This document shows positions 45,701-52,372 of a DNA stretch of 64,000 bases, piece by piece. A model generated the notes under the pieces. That model was not told the origin of the DNA and did not search any database. It saw only the letters and a list, made by a program, of their open reading frames with translations. This stretch comes from CAZWHE01 sp964633825. Lineage in GTDB: Bacteria > Planctomycetota > B15-G4 > CAYZWU01. Position numbers and translations under genes: made by a program. The stretch's first letter is position 1. Each line of letters begins with the position of its first letter. Where the stretch lies: the NCBI GenBank assembly GCA_964633825.1, contig CAZWHE010000001.1:44507-108506 (forward strand), written 5' to 3'.

Positions 45701-46088
45701 TTTCGGGCTCGACGCCGCCTTCCTCGTCACCGGCGGATTCAGGGGCAGGGCCGGAGCGGGCGGTAAAATCGCGTACAACCCCGTGGCCGAGGACCTGAGC
45801 CGCAAGGCCTACTTCATGGTGGCCTGGGGATTCCTCTTCCTCACCATCGGCATCGCAACGGGCGCGGCCTGGGGGCACTCCTCGTGGGGCCGGTACTGGG
45901 GATGGGATCCCAAGGAGGTCTGGGCCACCGTGGCCTGGGCGATCTACGCCCTCTTCCTCCATCTCCGTCTCTTTTTCAGGACGCGGAGAGAGCTCCTGGC
46001 CGTGATCAACATCATCGGGTACGCGGCCATAATGTTCACCTACTTCGGAGTGACCTACCTCCTGCCCGGTCTGCACGCATACAGCTGA
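42798..46088 (+). CDS. Fused ResB-CcsA cytochrome c maturation (system II) protein
   Basis: A 1096-aa membrane protein joining both parts of the system II heme-attachment synthase. Residues 1-110 hold the first membrane helices of ResB (YHSWWFTLLLVLAWLNL, STLSHLGFLLILTGG), and about 115-540 is the ResB extracytoplasmic domain with closing helix near 535-560. A periplasmic linker region (about 590-825, RMKPLDTHARETI) follows, as known for Bacteroidetes and planctomycete versions. The CcsA part (about 830-1090) ends with the tryptophan-rich heme motif WGRYWGWDPKEVWA at about 1030-1043. It would export heme and attach it to CxxCH apocytochromes. A TTGACA promoter and an inverted repeat lie just upstream. 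Confidence 0.92.
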   Translation: MNEPYSVFRILASRFLTVAFMALAAVAMIVITIFEAVEDTGETPYILYHSWWFTLLLVLAWLNLILNAVKPAWWKRKRIPSTLSHLGFLLILTGGFITWTIGIDGSLPISEGETRDTFDVKESVLHVTFDDEKGRLHYAFPIRPGPALGTGTLLNALNPFATTSVELEKGPVISMVDSLPSSRIRTDVEESGSGPPAVVLDIDGTARERIVLQDRDRIAVDDRSGLAILYRHIEETEDKDDLLKAVFEEWIAVIPPEGEPVTIPVTFPNDEGKEFSEGGYTIKALEYHPDFKMGRKPSPNDPPNNPALRLDVSGPGGAKVIYTFSKLEFHGNRLDDGTEVKYHRPGSAESLLILSSGTGDCEAWTGKESGPFPLSADEPLPFGPEDKRVRLEAFLPSSKAVEKIEPDPEGRGAPAWRIQAGQENEAVWLIEGREKALSRDGRVRARVEKTMPLGFSLTLDDAVAEFWPASSIPKAYYSHVRIADPGEEAIDSARIETNAPLLHMGFRLYQSGMDQTEPYRYSVFSVARDPGLPLVTAGFLLMMFGLLWFFLVRFVLKPLRAGKGTPLLLAAALTLFSGGSAFAGDEVVVETDETIDLSEMKKILVVSQGRMKPLDTHARETIQRIFEKPRIEGTAGLGEALETYVDLLWKPQAWLDKKCLVPGRELAAEVFEGRMELSPNEVFTARPKLISIVETARRMESAHAAGGAAALEEYEELSSQVMHLFDKAVGTQRLQNGLRIMPDPEKGGGNWLTIDEAQSALEGIPEGDSLRSGIDAYYALKMSWLEGDREAFETALQSLKEAQKIHSAETLSDTLIDVELLYFAVDVKKTGLVLFSLCGLFFILFAFLKTPALKQGALFLLVAGILWNCWIIGGRTAIAGRLPLKNLNEVFLVVLFFVPVIGLFLGALLKNHLYSGLAVILTVIGFTGSLFLDPEGYVITPLVAILHSPWRQVHILTIMLSYAILLVAFGLDAAFLVTGGFRGRAGAGGKIAYNPVAEDLSRKAYFMVAWGFLFLTIGIATGAAWGHSSWGRYWGWDPKEVWATVAWAIYALFLHLRLFFRTRRELLAVINIIGYAAIMFTYFGVTYLLPGLHAYS

Positions 46089-46216
46089 CGGGATGTCACA
46101 CTCCAAGGACCGCCGGCATTCACCGGGAATATATCCTTGCGACGGCCAGTCAAAGGGGCCGCTCCCGGCGAGCGGGATAATTCGAACAGACCCGAACCTT
46201 TTGAGGAGGACGAACC

Positions 46217-46966
46217 ATGTCGTTCCTGAAGAAAACCATTCTGTCCATTGCATTCCTCTTTATCTGCCTCGGCCAGTCCCTCTTCCCGGGCGGCGAGACA
46301 TCGTGCGCGGCTGTTCCATTCGATGACGGGGCCGAACAGACCGTCACCCTTCCCCTGATCGAGGGCAAATATCTCCCCATGGAAGAGCTCATCAGGTTCG
46401 CGGGCAGGACGCTCGGAATCTCCATTCTCTACAACAATGGGCAGGTGGAACAGCATCAATACTGTTTCAGCGAAGCCGTCGAAATCCCGCTGTCCGAGTT
46501 CCAGGGCTTTTTCGAGCGACTCCTCCTGGACAAGGACTTCGTCTACACCGAGGACGGCCACGGCCCCGCGACCCTGCACAGGGTCGTCTCCATGCACCCT
46601 TCCAGGACGGGCTCGCTCGTGAACGCGGCCCGGGTCGTCCCCTTCGATGAGCTCGACAGCTACCGCAACAGGGGCATCCTCGTCACGACCTGCATTCCCC
46701 TCGAGAACATCAGCTGCCGGGCTCTCGTGAGCTCGATGAGCACCTTTTTCATGAAGCGCCAGCCGTCGGCCGAAACCTTTCGCACCGTCGACGAATCCAA
46801 CGCCCTGATCATTACGAGCTTCGGCTTCAAGGCCGCCGCCCTGGCGGGCTTCATCAAGGAGATCGACGGAGCGGCCGGCGGATCGGGCGGTTACGAAACG
46901 ATCGCCCGCATCGAGAAACGGCTGGCCGCCCTGGAAGACAAGATAACGGCGTTGAAGGGGAAATAG
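46217..46966 (+). CDS. Secreted protein resembling secretin N-domains, lacking the pore
   Basis: A 249-aa exported protein. After the signal peptide (about 1-31), residues 45-120 (LPLIEGKYLPMEELIRFAGRT, ISILYNN, EIPLSEFQGFFERLLLDKDF) resemble the N0/STN fold. Residues 140-220 (VTTCIPLENISCRALVSSM, VDESNALIITSFGFKAAALAGF) resemble the N1/KH-like repeat of secretins. The outer-membrane pore domain is absent, and a short coiled coil closes the chain. GAGGAGG 7 nt before the ATG decides the start. It may be a stand-alone periplasmic adaptor for a type II or pilus system, perhaps with the pseudopilin at 42130. The assignment rests on fold-like patterns only. Confidence 0.55.
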   Translation: MSFLKKTILSIAFLFICLGQSLFPGGETSCAAVPFDDGAEQTVTLPLIEGKYLPMEELIRFAGRTLGISILYNNGQVEQHQYCFSEAVEIPLSEFQGFFERLLLDKDFVYTEDGHGPATLHRVVSMHPSRTGSLVNAARVVPFDELDSYRNRGILVTTCIPLENISCRALVSSMSTFFMKRQPSAETFRTVDESNALIITSFGFKAAALAGFIKEIDGAAGGSGGYETIARIEKRLAALEDKITALKGK

Positions 46967-47045
46967 GTCGGATGGGGGCCGGGGCCACACGCATATCCGG
47001 TCCCGGCATTCATTCTGCGGTGATATCAGTACGGAAGTCTCTTTT

Positions 47046-47459
47046 TTATGGCCGGACCTCATCGGGAAGGCGATCTATGATCGTCCCGTATACCTCCCGA
47101 GCAATCGAGAAAGCCTCCTTCGCTTCTGCGAGGCTCGGCTCCTCGGGTTCACCGGGGTAGCGGAATTTCCAAGCATACTCCGTCAATGGAACCGCCCGGT
47201 CGACAATGTCTTTTAGGGATGGATCGATTTTCAAGCAGGCCTCTCCGATCTCCTCGAGATTATGGATCTTGCGAAATGATCTGTCCCACCAAGTGAGAAA
47301 TCCCTTCATCGTCTTCTCGGCGGCCTGCTGGCAATGGAAGACAACGGCATCGAGAATCGGCGGAGAGGCCGTCAAACCGTGCTCCGCCGCCCGGAGATCA
47401 CCGGCCGCTTTTCGCAGCCATGCATTCGTATCCGCCGCCCGGATGGGATCATGCTGCAT
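47046..47459 (-). CDS. HEPN-domain protein of a HEPN/MNT pair
   Basis: A 137-aa helical protein with the HEPN (PF05168-like) pattern: WLRKAAGDLRAAEH, FHCQQAAEKTMKGFL, and RKIHNLEEIGEAC. HEPN proteins paired with minimal nucleotidyltransferases are toxin-antitoxin-like modules in which the HEPN part may be an RNase and the MNT an AMP-transferring antitoxin. A canonical RxxxxH RNase motif is not evident, so activity is uncertain. Its start overlaps the MNT gene by 11 nt, so the two are co-translated with MNT first. It lies in the accessory patch after the secretin-like gene. Confidence 0.85.
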   Translation of the reverse strand: MQHDPIRAADTNAWLRKAAGDLRAAEHGLTASPPILDAVVFHCQQAAEKTMKGFLTWWDRSFRKIHNLEEIGEACLKIDPSLKDIVDRAVPLTEYAWKFRYPGEPEEPSLAEAKEAFSIAREVYGTIIDRLPDEVRP

Positions 47460-47784
47460 GGATCACTCTCCCCTCTCGAACGACGGTTGCAGGAAGAGAA
47501 GCTTCGAGGTGGAGACGGGCGTCGAAGTAAGTGCGTGTACAGACAAGTATATCCGCAGCAACACCGGTGCCCCGAAGTACTTGGTAGGCTAGACGACTTC
47601 GCCTGCGCTCCAGGGGTGCACTGTCGGAGACCACCAAAAGCAAATCGTAGTCGCTGTCCGGACCATCATCTCCCCTTGCTATGGAACCGAACAGATAAAT
47701 CTTCTCCGGCTCATAAGCCTCGACCAGCCGGCGCACGATTCCTGCGAGCACGGGATCATTGATCGGCAAAGCCTTCTCATCCAT
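47449..47784 (-). CDS. Minimal nucleotidyltransferase (MNT) of a HEPN/MNT pair
   Basis: A 111-aa nucleotidyltransferase-fold protein. The catalytic signature is IYLFGSIARGDDGPDSDYDLLLV, that is GSxxRG followed by DxD, at about residues 30-50; a third acidic residue could be the Asp in ADILVCT. It is the first gene of the pair and overlaps the HEPN gene. MNT partners typically neutralise HEPN toxins, in some systems by adenylylating them. Confidence 0.88.
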   Translation of the reverse strand: MDEKALPINDPVLAGIVRRLVEAYEPEKIYLFGSIARGDDGPDSDYDLLLVVSDSAPLERRRSRLAYQVLRGTGVAADILVCTRTYFDARLHLEASLPATVVREGRVIHAA

Positions 47785-48119
47785 TGTACAAACCCATACG
47801 TGTTCGGATATCTCCTAATAACTTTTTACAGTTTATACGTTGTCCATTGGGTTTTCCAGCACCACTTCTTGAACCGGCGCATGTTGCTGCAGGAAGAAGG
47901 GACGTTGCAGCACGATGTGCAGCGGAATTGGTATTAAACCATGAACCAAAACCAAAAAGTGAATATCAAGATCTTGGTTCGGGCGAAACCGTCTCCGTTC
48001 ACATAGTCCGCAATAATGACTCACGTGGGGTTGAGACAAAATCCCGACGTGAAGCTCGATAAACATTTTTTCTCCCCCTGTTTCGGGTGGGGGGAGAAAA
48101 AATGATCAAGGTATCCGGT
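47785..48119. other. Non-coding accessory stretch with a hairpin repeat
   Basis: No convincing gene was found; all open frames lack protein-like composition. The right part holds one copy of a dispersed repeat (48027-48114). The left part should contain the promoter of the HEPN/MNT pair, but no clear hexamers were picked out. Confidence 0.5.
48027..48114. repeat. Dispersed intergenic hairpin repeat, copy 1
   Basis: An ~88-bp sequence with a clear second copy at 63894-63981. Its core, 48064-48104, is a perfect 15-bp stem (CATTTTTTCTCCCCC pairing with its complement) and an 11-nt loop. The T6 lies upstream and A6 downstream of the GC part, opposite to a terminator. Confidence 0.85.
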
Positions 48120-48150
48120 CGATTGTTCGTTTGAAATGTCCCACGGGAGA
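48120..48150 (+). repeat. 31-bp inverted repeat, left copy
   Basis: This sequence, beginning CGATTGTTCGTTTGAAATG, is the exact reverse complement of 48857-48887. The match stops sharply at both ends. It lies just past the 3' end of the AbiE-like remnant. Confidence 0.95.
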
Positions 48151-48190
48151 CACATTAAACGAAACTGATGACCCACGTGGAACACGCCCT

Positions 48191-48418
48191 TCAATATAAA
48201 TAGTCCATACGGACCGCTCTTGCCGACATCAACATCTCAACTGTCCGGCTCGCCCGGAAATGCAAGATCCGCCATCGTTGCTTCCAGTTTCTTGATAAAC
48301 GATTCGAGCTCGGATAGATGTGCGCAATGATGGTTTCGCATTCAGCGGAAATGTTCTCGCACACGCCGGCCACGATATTTTCCAGCGGTGTGAGTACCTT
48401 AGATTTTTCCCAGTTCAT
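48191..48418 (-). pseudogene. Possible remnant of an AbiEii-type nucleotidyltransferase gene
   Basis: The frame opens MNWEKSKVLTPLE, which resembles the start of AbiEii-family nucleotidyltransferases, but only 75 codons remain and the nucleotidyltransferase motif is missing. After about codon 33 another frame (stop at 48237-48239) carries a more protein-like C-terminus (SELESFIKKLEATMADLAFP), suggesting a frameshift or internal deletion. It overlaps the preceding small gene by 20 nt, as expected for a two-gene toxin-antitoxin operon. The assignment is from memory of family starts and is tentative. Confidence 0.35.
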
Positions 48419-48680
48419 GCCATCTTCTCAAGATATGGTTCCAGAACGCTTTTTTTCTTCCCAGGAAGTGTTCTATCTCCTGAAAACGGTCGCTCACCTC
48501 CCGCGGATTCAGGAACTGCCAGACATCGGAGAATCTCGCTTCGCGCATGATCCAGGCCGCCAGCCGGCACCATTCAAAACCCGTAGCCGCGCCCAACGAC
48601 TCCTTGATCGCTCCTGTGGTCAAAGCCCTGTCCCAGGAAAAATAAGGGGGCTCGTTATCTTTGAGATGACGGGGTTTCAT
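48399..48680 (-). CDS. Small protein of an AbiE-like pair
   Basis: A 93-aa protein (MKPRHLKDNEPPYFSWDRAL...). The central REARFSDVWQFLNPREV and the C-terminal GRKKAFWNHILRRWHELG recall small proteins I associate with genes lying immediately upstream of AbiEii-type nucleotidyltransferases, where they may act as the partner or antitoxin. No catalytic motif is visible. Its stop lies within the next, apparently decayed, gene. Both are enclosed by perfect 31-bp inverted repeats, which suggests they arrived as one mobile unit. Confidence 0.5.
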   Translation of the reverse strand: MKPRHLKDNEPPYFSWDRALTTGAIKESLGAATGFEWCRLAAWIMREARFSDVWQFLNPREVSDRFQEIEHFLGRKKAFWNHILRRWHELGKI

Positions 48681-48856
48681 TCTTTATCGATGTCCTTTTC
48701 AACGCTTCGCCACTTTCCCTTGATACCCGGAACTCGGGGTCATGCTAATAACCGCACTCTGTTTTAACAACGACGAATTCCCCTGATCTGCGGGGCGTCT
48801 CCGTTAAACCGGGCCGCAACACTGCCGCAAGTGGCACATCGATGCAATTCGATATA

Positions 48857-48887
48857 TCTCCCGTGGGACATTTCAAACGAACAATCG
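48857..48887 (-). repeat. 31-bp inverted repeat, right copy
   Basis: An exact reverse complement of 48120-48150, so the two enclose 706 bp (768 bp end to end). It lies between the small AbiE-like gene and the 3' end of the helicase gene. No target-site duplication was seen outside. Confidence 0.95.
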
Positions 48888-48919
48888 CCCCCCCCACGTG
48901 GGGCCGCCGGCCGCGCGGC

Positions 48920-50854
48920 TCACTCCTCGTCGACCGTGCAGCGGGGCAGGGCCTTGAAAAAGAAGGGGCCGTACCACTTCCGGGCGATGCGCGAGTCGAG
49001 AACAACGACCTTCCCCGAGTCGTCGGCCGTGCGGATCAGCCTCCCGAATCCCTGCTTGAAGCGCAGGATCGCTTCGGGAAGTGAGAGCTCCTTGAAGGGG
49101 CTGCCGCCCCGCGCCTCGATCGCCTCGATCCGGGCCTCGGCGAGGGGGTGGCCGGGCGTGGCGAAGGGGAGGCGCGTGATGATCACGAGTGAGAGCGCCC
49201 GGCCCGGCACGTCGACTCCTTCCCAGAAGGAGTCGGCGCCGAAGATCACGGCGCTCTCAGCGGCGCGGAACTCTTCGAGCATGTTGGGAACAGAGAGATC
49301 TCCTCCCTGGCGCAGGACCCGGAACCCCAGCTCCCGGAGCTCGCCCTCCAGAGCGTCGCACACCTTGTTCAAAACGCGGTAGCTCTTGAAAAGGACGAAT
49401 ACGCCCCCCTCGTTGCGCTCGACATGCCTCATCACGACCCGGGGGAGGGCGGCGAGGTACTCCTCCTCGCCGGTCGGCTCGGGCATGGACGAGGCGACGA
49501 CGAGGCTGACCTTCTCCTCGTAGGGGAAAGGGGAGCCGAGAACGACCTCCTTTGCATCGGGAAGGCCGAGCCGGCTCTTGAAATACTGAAAGGGCGCGGC
49601 ACCCGGCACGGTGAGGGTGGCGCTCGTGAGGATGGTGCACCCCGCGGCGCCGAAGAGCTCCCGGCCGAGGATGTCCGAAACATCGACGGGCGACGAGCGG
49701 AGGGCCGCCCCCCGCCGACCGCCCTCCGATTCGAGCCAGAAGACATGCCCGGGCTCGGCTGTTTGGATCACGGTCCTGATCGCGCGGGCCGTCGCCTCGA
49801 TGCGCTCCGATATGGAGCGGAGCTCCACCTCGGCCTCCTGCGCATCGGCCGTGCGGGCCTCGTCCTCGATCAGGACGGAGAGGTCGAGGAGGATGGGCGT
49901 GAAAAGATCCTCCACCTCGCCGGGATTCCTGAGCCGGAGCGTTCTCTCCCCCGATCGCAGGACGATTCCCCTCACCCCGTCGAAAAAGGAAGCTGCCGAC
50001 GCATAGATCTCCTTCACCCTGGCGGCGCCGTCCGGGGCGCCGAGCGCGGCCAGAAGGCCGCCGCCCCGCGCCGGGGCCAGCGTCCTCAGGTAGCCCAGCA
50101 CCTCGCCCGCCCTCACGCTGATCCCGAGGCCGGCTGCGGCCACGTCCTCGAAGCGGTGGGCCTCGTCGATGACGAGGGTCTCGTAACCGCCGAGAAGGGA
50201 GCTTCCGCAGCTGCGCATGGCCATGTCGGCCACGAGAAGGGCGTGGTTCACCACAACGAGATCGGCCTGGGCCGCCCGGGTCCGCGCCCGGCGGAAGGGA
50301 CACTGCTTGACCCGGCCGCAGCGGGAGGAGAGGCAGTTCCCCTCCTCGGCCCGGACTGCGGCCCAGACGGAGGGCGGAGGGGCCCGCTCGAAATCCTGGA
50401 GGGTCTCGGCTCCGCGCGCCGCTTCCTCGGCGACGAGGCTCAGGGCGCGCCGCTTTTCGCCTGCTGAAAAGAGCTCGCCCTGGTGCGCGCCCGAGAAATC
50501 GAGCCGCCTCAGGCAGAGATAATTGGACCGCCCCTTGAGGAGCGCCGTCCGGGGCGGATCGCCGGCCAGGGATTTCAAAAAGGGGATGTCCTTCCTGACG
50601 AGCTGTTCCTGGAGCGCGATCGTTCCCGTGGAAACCACTGTGCGGCCGGCCCGCGCTCCGCCGAAAAAGAGTGGAACGAGATAGGCGAAGGTCTTTCCCA
50701 CACCGGTTCCGGCTTCCACCATCAGTTGGGACCGGACGCCGATCGCTTTTTCCACGGCGGCCGCCATCTCTTTCTGCTGGGGCCGGACCTCGTACCCCGC
50801 CATGGCTGCCGCCAGGGCTCCGTCCGGTTTGAAGAAGGCTCCGATGTTGTTCAA
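48920..50854 (-). CDS. dinG: DinG/XPD-type superfamily 2 helicase
   Basis: A 644-aa ATP-dependent DNA helicase of the DinG/Rad3 type. Motif I is EAGTGVGKT (about residue 47), motif II is DEAH in YETLVIDEAHRFED, and C-terminal motifs include SATL, FGADSFWEGVDVPG and the QGFGRLIRT arginine-finger motif. Cysteines in YLCLRR, NCLSSRCGRVKQCPF are placed as the four ligands of the Fe-S cluster known from DinG. It probably unwinds R-loops, D-loops or G-quadruplexes. The gene is not obviously part of an operon; its 3' end adjoins the 31-bp inverted repeat cassette. Confidence 0.9.
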   Translation of the reverse strand: MNNIGAFFKPDGALAAAMAGYEVRPQQKEMAAAVEKAIGVRSQLMVEAGTGVGKTFAYLVPLFFGGARAGRTVVSTGTIALQEQLVRKDIPFLKSLAGDPPRTALLKGRSNYLCLRRLDFSGAHQGELFSAGEKRRALSLVAEEAARGAETLQDFERAPPPSVWAAVRAEEGNCLSSRCGRVKQCPFRRARTRAAQADLVVVNHALLVADMAMRSCGSSLLGGYETLVIDEAHRFEDVAAAGLGISVRAGEVLGYLRTLAPARGGGLLAALGAPDGAARVKEIYASAASFFDGVRGIVLRSGERTLRLRNPGEVEDLFTPILLDLSVLIEDEARTADAQEAEVELRSISERIEATARAIRTVIQTAEPGHVFWLESEGGRRGAALRSSPVDVSDILGRELFGAAGCTILTSATLTVPGAAPFQYFKSRLGLPDAKEVVLGSPFPYEEKVSLVVASSMPEPTGEEEYLAALPRVVMRHVERNEGGVFVLFKSYRVLNKVCDALEGELRELGFRVLRQGGDLSVPNMLEEFRAAESAVIFGADSFWEGVDVPGRALSLVIITRLPFATPGHPLAEARIEAIEARGGSPFKELSLPEAILRFKQGFGRLIRTADDSGKVVVLDSRIARKWYGPFFFKALPRCTVDEE

Positions 50855-50965
50855 GAAAAGCTGTCTCCTGCGGCCGGGATCCTCTTATTGCACGGGGAAT
50901 CCGCCTGTATTATACTGTCCTTTCAGCTCGTAACCGACATTGGAAACAAACCGGAGAAGAATCTC

Positions 50966-51361
50966 ATGCGCAGAGCGCTTCATTTACTGACCTGTTCTCT
51001 TACCGCGGCCGCGCTTGCTGTTGCCACCGTCCCTGCCGGTTGCGTAACGAACGGGAGACCGGCCGCAGCCGCCGAAGAAACTTGCGCCTTCGAAACGACT
51101 TCCTGCCGATCCACAACGATGAAGATCCATGTTCAGGAGAAGCTGGCGGGGTATCTCCAGACGGATAAGGATGCACCAGCCGGAACGCTTTACATCAGGG
51201 ACATCGACTCCAACAACCTCGGCTTCATCACTCCCGGCGGGCACCTGTGGCGCTACACGGAATCCGGATCGACAGAGAAAATCCATCACGCCAAACTCAT
51301 GAAGAACCTGTCCGTCTTTTTCGGATGTGCGGAAAAGGAGATCGCCCTGATCGATCTCTAG
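50966..51361 (+). CDS. Small secreted lipoprotein of unknown function
   Basis: A 131-aa protein. A lipoprotein signal ends in VPAGC (Cys26), followed by an Ala/Thr/Cys-containing linker and a small C-terminal domain with TLYIRDIDSNNLGFITPGGHLWRY and FFGCAEKEIALIDL. Three further cysteines in the mature part may pair. No family was recognised. GGAGAAG precedes ATG 50966; in-frame sequence farther upstream lies antisense to the helicase and is rejected. It converges on the isomerase gene with 12 nt between stops. Confidence 0.65.
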   Translation: MRRALHLLTCSLTAAALAVATVPAGCVTNGRPAAAAEETCAFETTSCRSTTMKIHVQEKLAGYLQTDKDAPAGTLYIRDIDSNNLGFITPGGHLWRYTESGSTEKIHHAKLMKNLSVFFGCAEKEIALIDL

Positions 51362-51373
51362 CCCGGAAAAGCG

Positions 51374-52159
51374 TCACATTTCCCAACCGATCTCGTCGAG
51401 ATACTTCAAACTGGCCACCATGGCGGTGAGGGTATCCACCTCGATGATGGCGGGCGTATCCTGGTCCACAAAGCCGCACACCTTCTTCAGGAGAACGCTG
51501 TAGTCGAGAACGCCGTCGCCCAGCGATGCATGCAGGTCTGAATGGCCGTCGTTGTTGTGAAGCTGGATGTAACCGATCCTGTTGCCGGCGGCCGAAATCC
51601 ACTCGTCCAGGCTTCCTCCGCAGAGAGTGCCCGGGTGGCCGAAATCGAGACACATCTTCACATGGTCGGTGCGCACCCGGTCGTAGAAAAGAACCAGAAA
51701 AGCGGGATCGGGTTCGTAGCTGTTCTCGAAATAGAGATGAATGCCTTCCTTTTCGGCTTTCTCGATGAAGGTTTTCCAGAAGAGACACTGCCGGTCGATC
51801 CAGAGGTCGAGATTGTAATCGATCCGCCGCATGGGGGTGCTCAGATGCACGATAATCCCGCTCGCCCCGAGATCATGGGCGATCTCGAACGCCCATTCCA
51901 TCCTCTTGATCACGGCTTCCATGACAAAGGGATCCCTGACCAGGGGAGCCACATCGATATAGGGAGCATGAAAAGTGATGAAGGGAGGAGGTTTTTTTTT
52001 CAACACCTTCCGGTACTTGTTGAGCGTTCCTTTCCAGTCTCCGCTGATCACGGCCGGATCGGTGAACGTCTGGATCTCGACACCGATTTTCCTGTCGAGC
52101 GCCAGGGTCAGCCCTTCGTTAAACGTGTCCGTATAGAGCGCAAGTCCATATTTGACCAT
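51374..52159 (-). CDS. Xylose-isomerase-like TIM-barrel (sugar phosphate isomerase/epimerase family)
   Basis: A 261-aa protein of the AP-endonuclease-2/xylose-isomerase-like TIM-barrel family. Barrel strands with metal ligands are visible: ITFHAPYID, IIVHLSTP, HLYFENSYE, MCLDFGHPGTL, IGYIQLHNNDG and PAIIEVDT, giving the usual Glu-Asp-His-Glu metal site. Members isomerise or epimerise sugars, or act in related reactions; the substrate is not predictable. ATG 52159 follows AGAGG; a GTG six bases upstream is an alternative. No operon partner is apparent. Confidence 0.8.
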   Translation of the reverse strand: MVKYGLALYTDTFNEGLTLALDRKIGVEIQTFTDPAVISGDWKGTLNKYRKVLKKKPPPFITFHAPYIDVAPLVRDPFVMEAVIKRMEWAFEIAHDLGASGIIVHLSTPMRRIDYNLDLWIDRQCLFWKTFIEKAEKEGIHLYFENSYEPDPAFLVLFYDRVRTDHVKMCLDFGHPGTLCGGSLDEWISAAGNRIGYIQLHNNDGHSDLHASLGDGVLDYSVLLKKVCGFVDQDTPAIIEVDTLTAMVASLKYLDEIGWEM

Positions 52160-52372
52160 GTACACATACCTCTATTCCAAGCCTTGGAGAGAGGATTATA
52201 GGCGATTTCCTCTGCAAAGACGCCACAAAATTGAGCCGAAGTCGATATCTCATCCTTGCCGCGGGATCAAAAGGGGCTATTAATCCCTTGCAGCGTATAT
52301 GTCACGGCCCTGTGCCGGCCTTTAATTCGAGTCGATCTGGAGAACCCACCGCTGAAAGCAGAGCAGCCCAAA

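Noticed and set aside
43986..46253. A 755-codon minus-strand open frame opposite the ResB-CcsA gene
   Set aside because: Composition is the mirror of a GC-rich coding strand, with no motifs or start signals; the plus-strand gene is unambiguous.
47833..48066. A 77-codon minus-strand open frame between the MNT gene and the hairpin repeat
   Set aside because: No ribosome binding site, no recognisable motif, and it runs into the dispersed repeat; judged non-coding.
48064..48104. A rho-independent terminator
   Set aside because: The T run precedes and the A run follows the GC stem on both strands, the reverse of a terminator.
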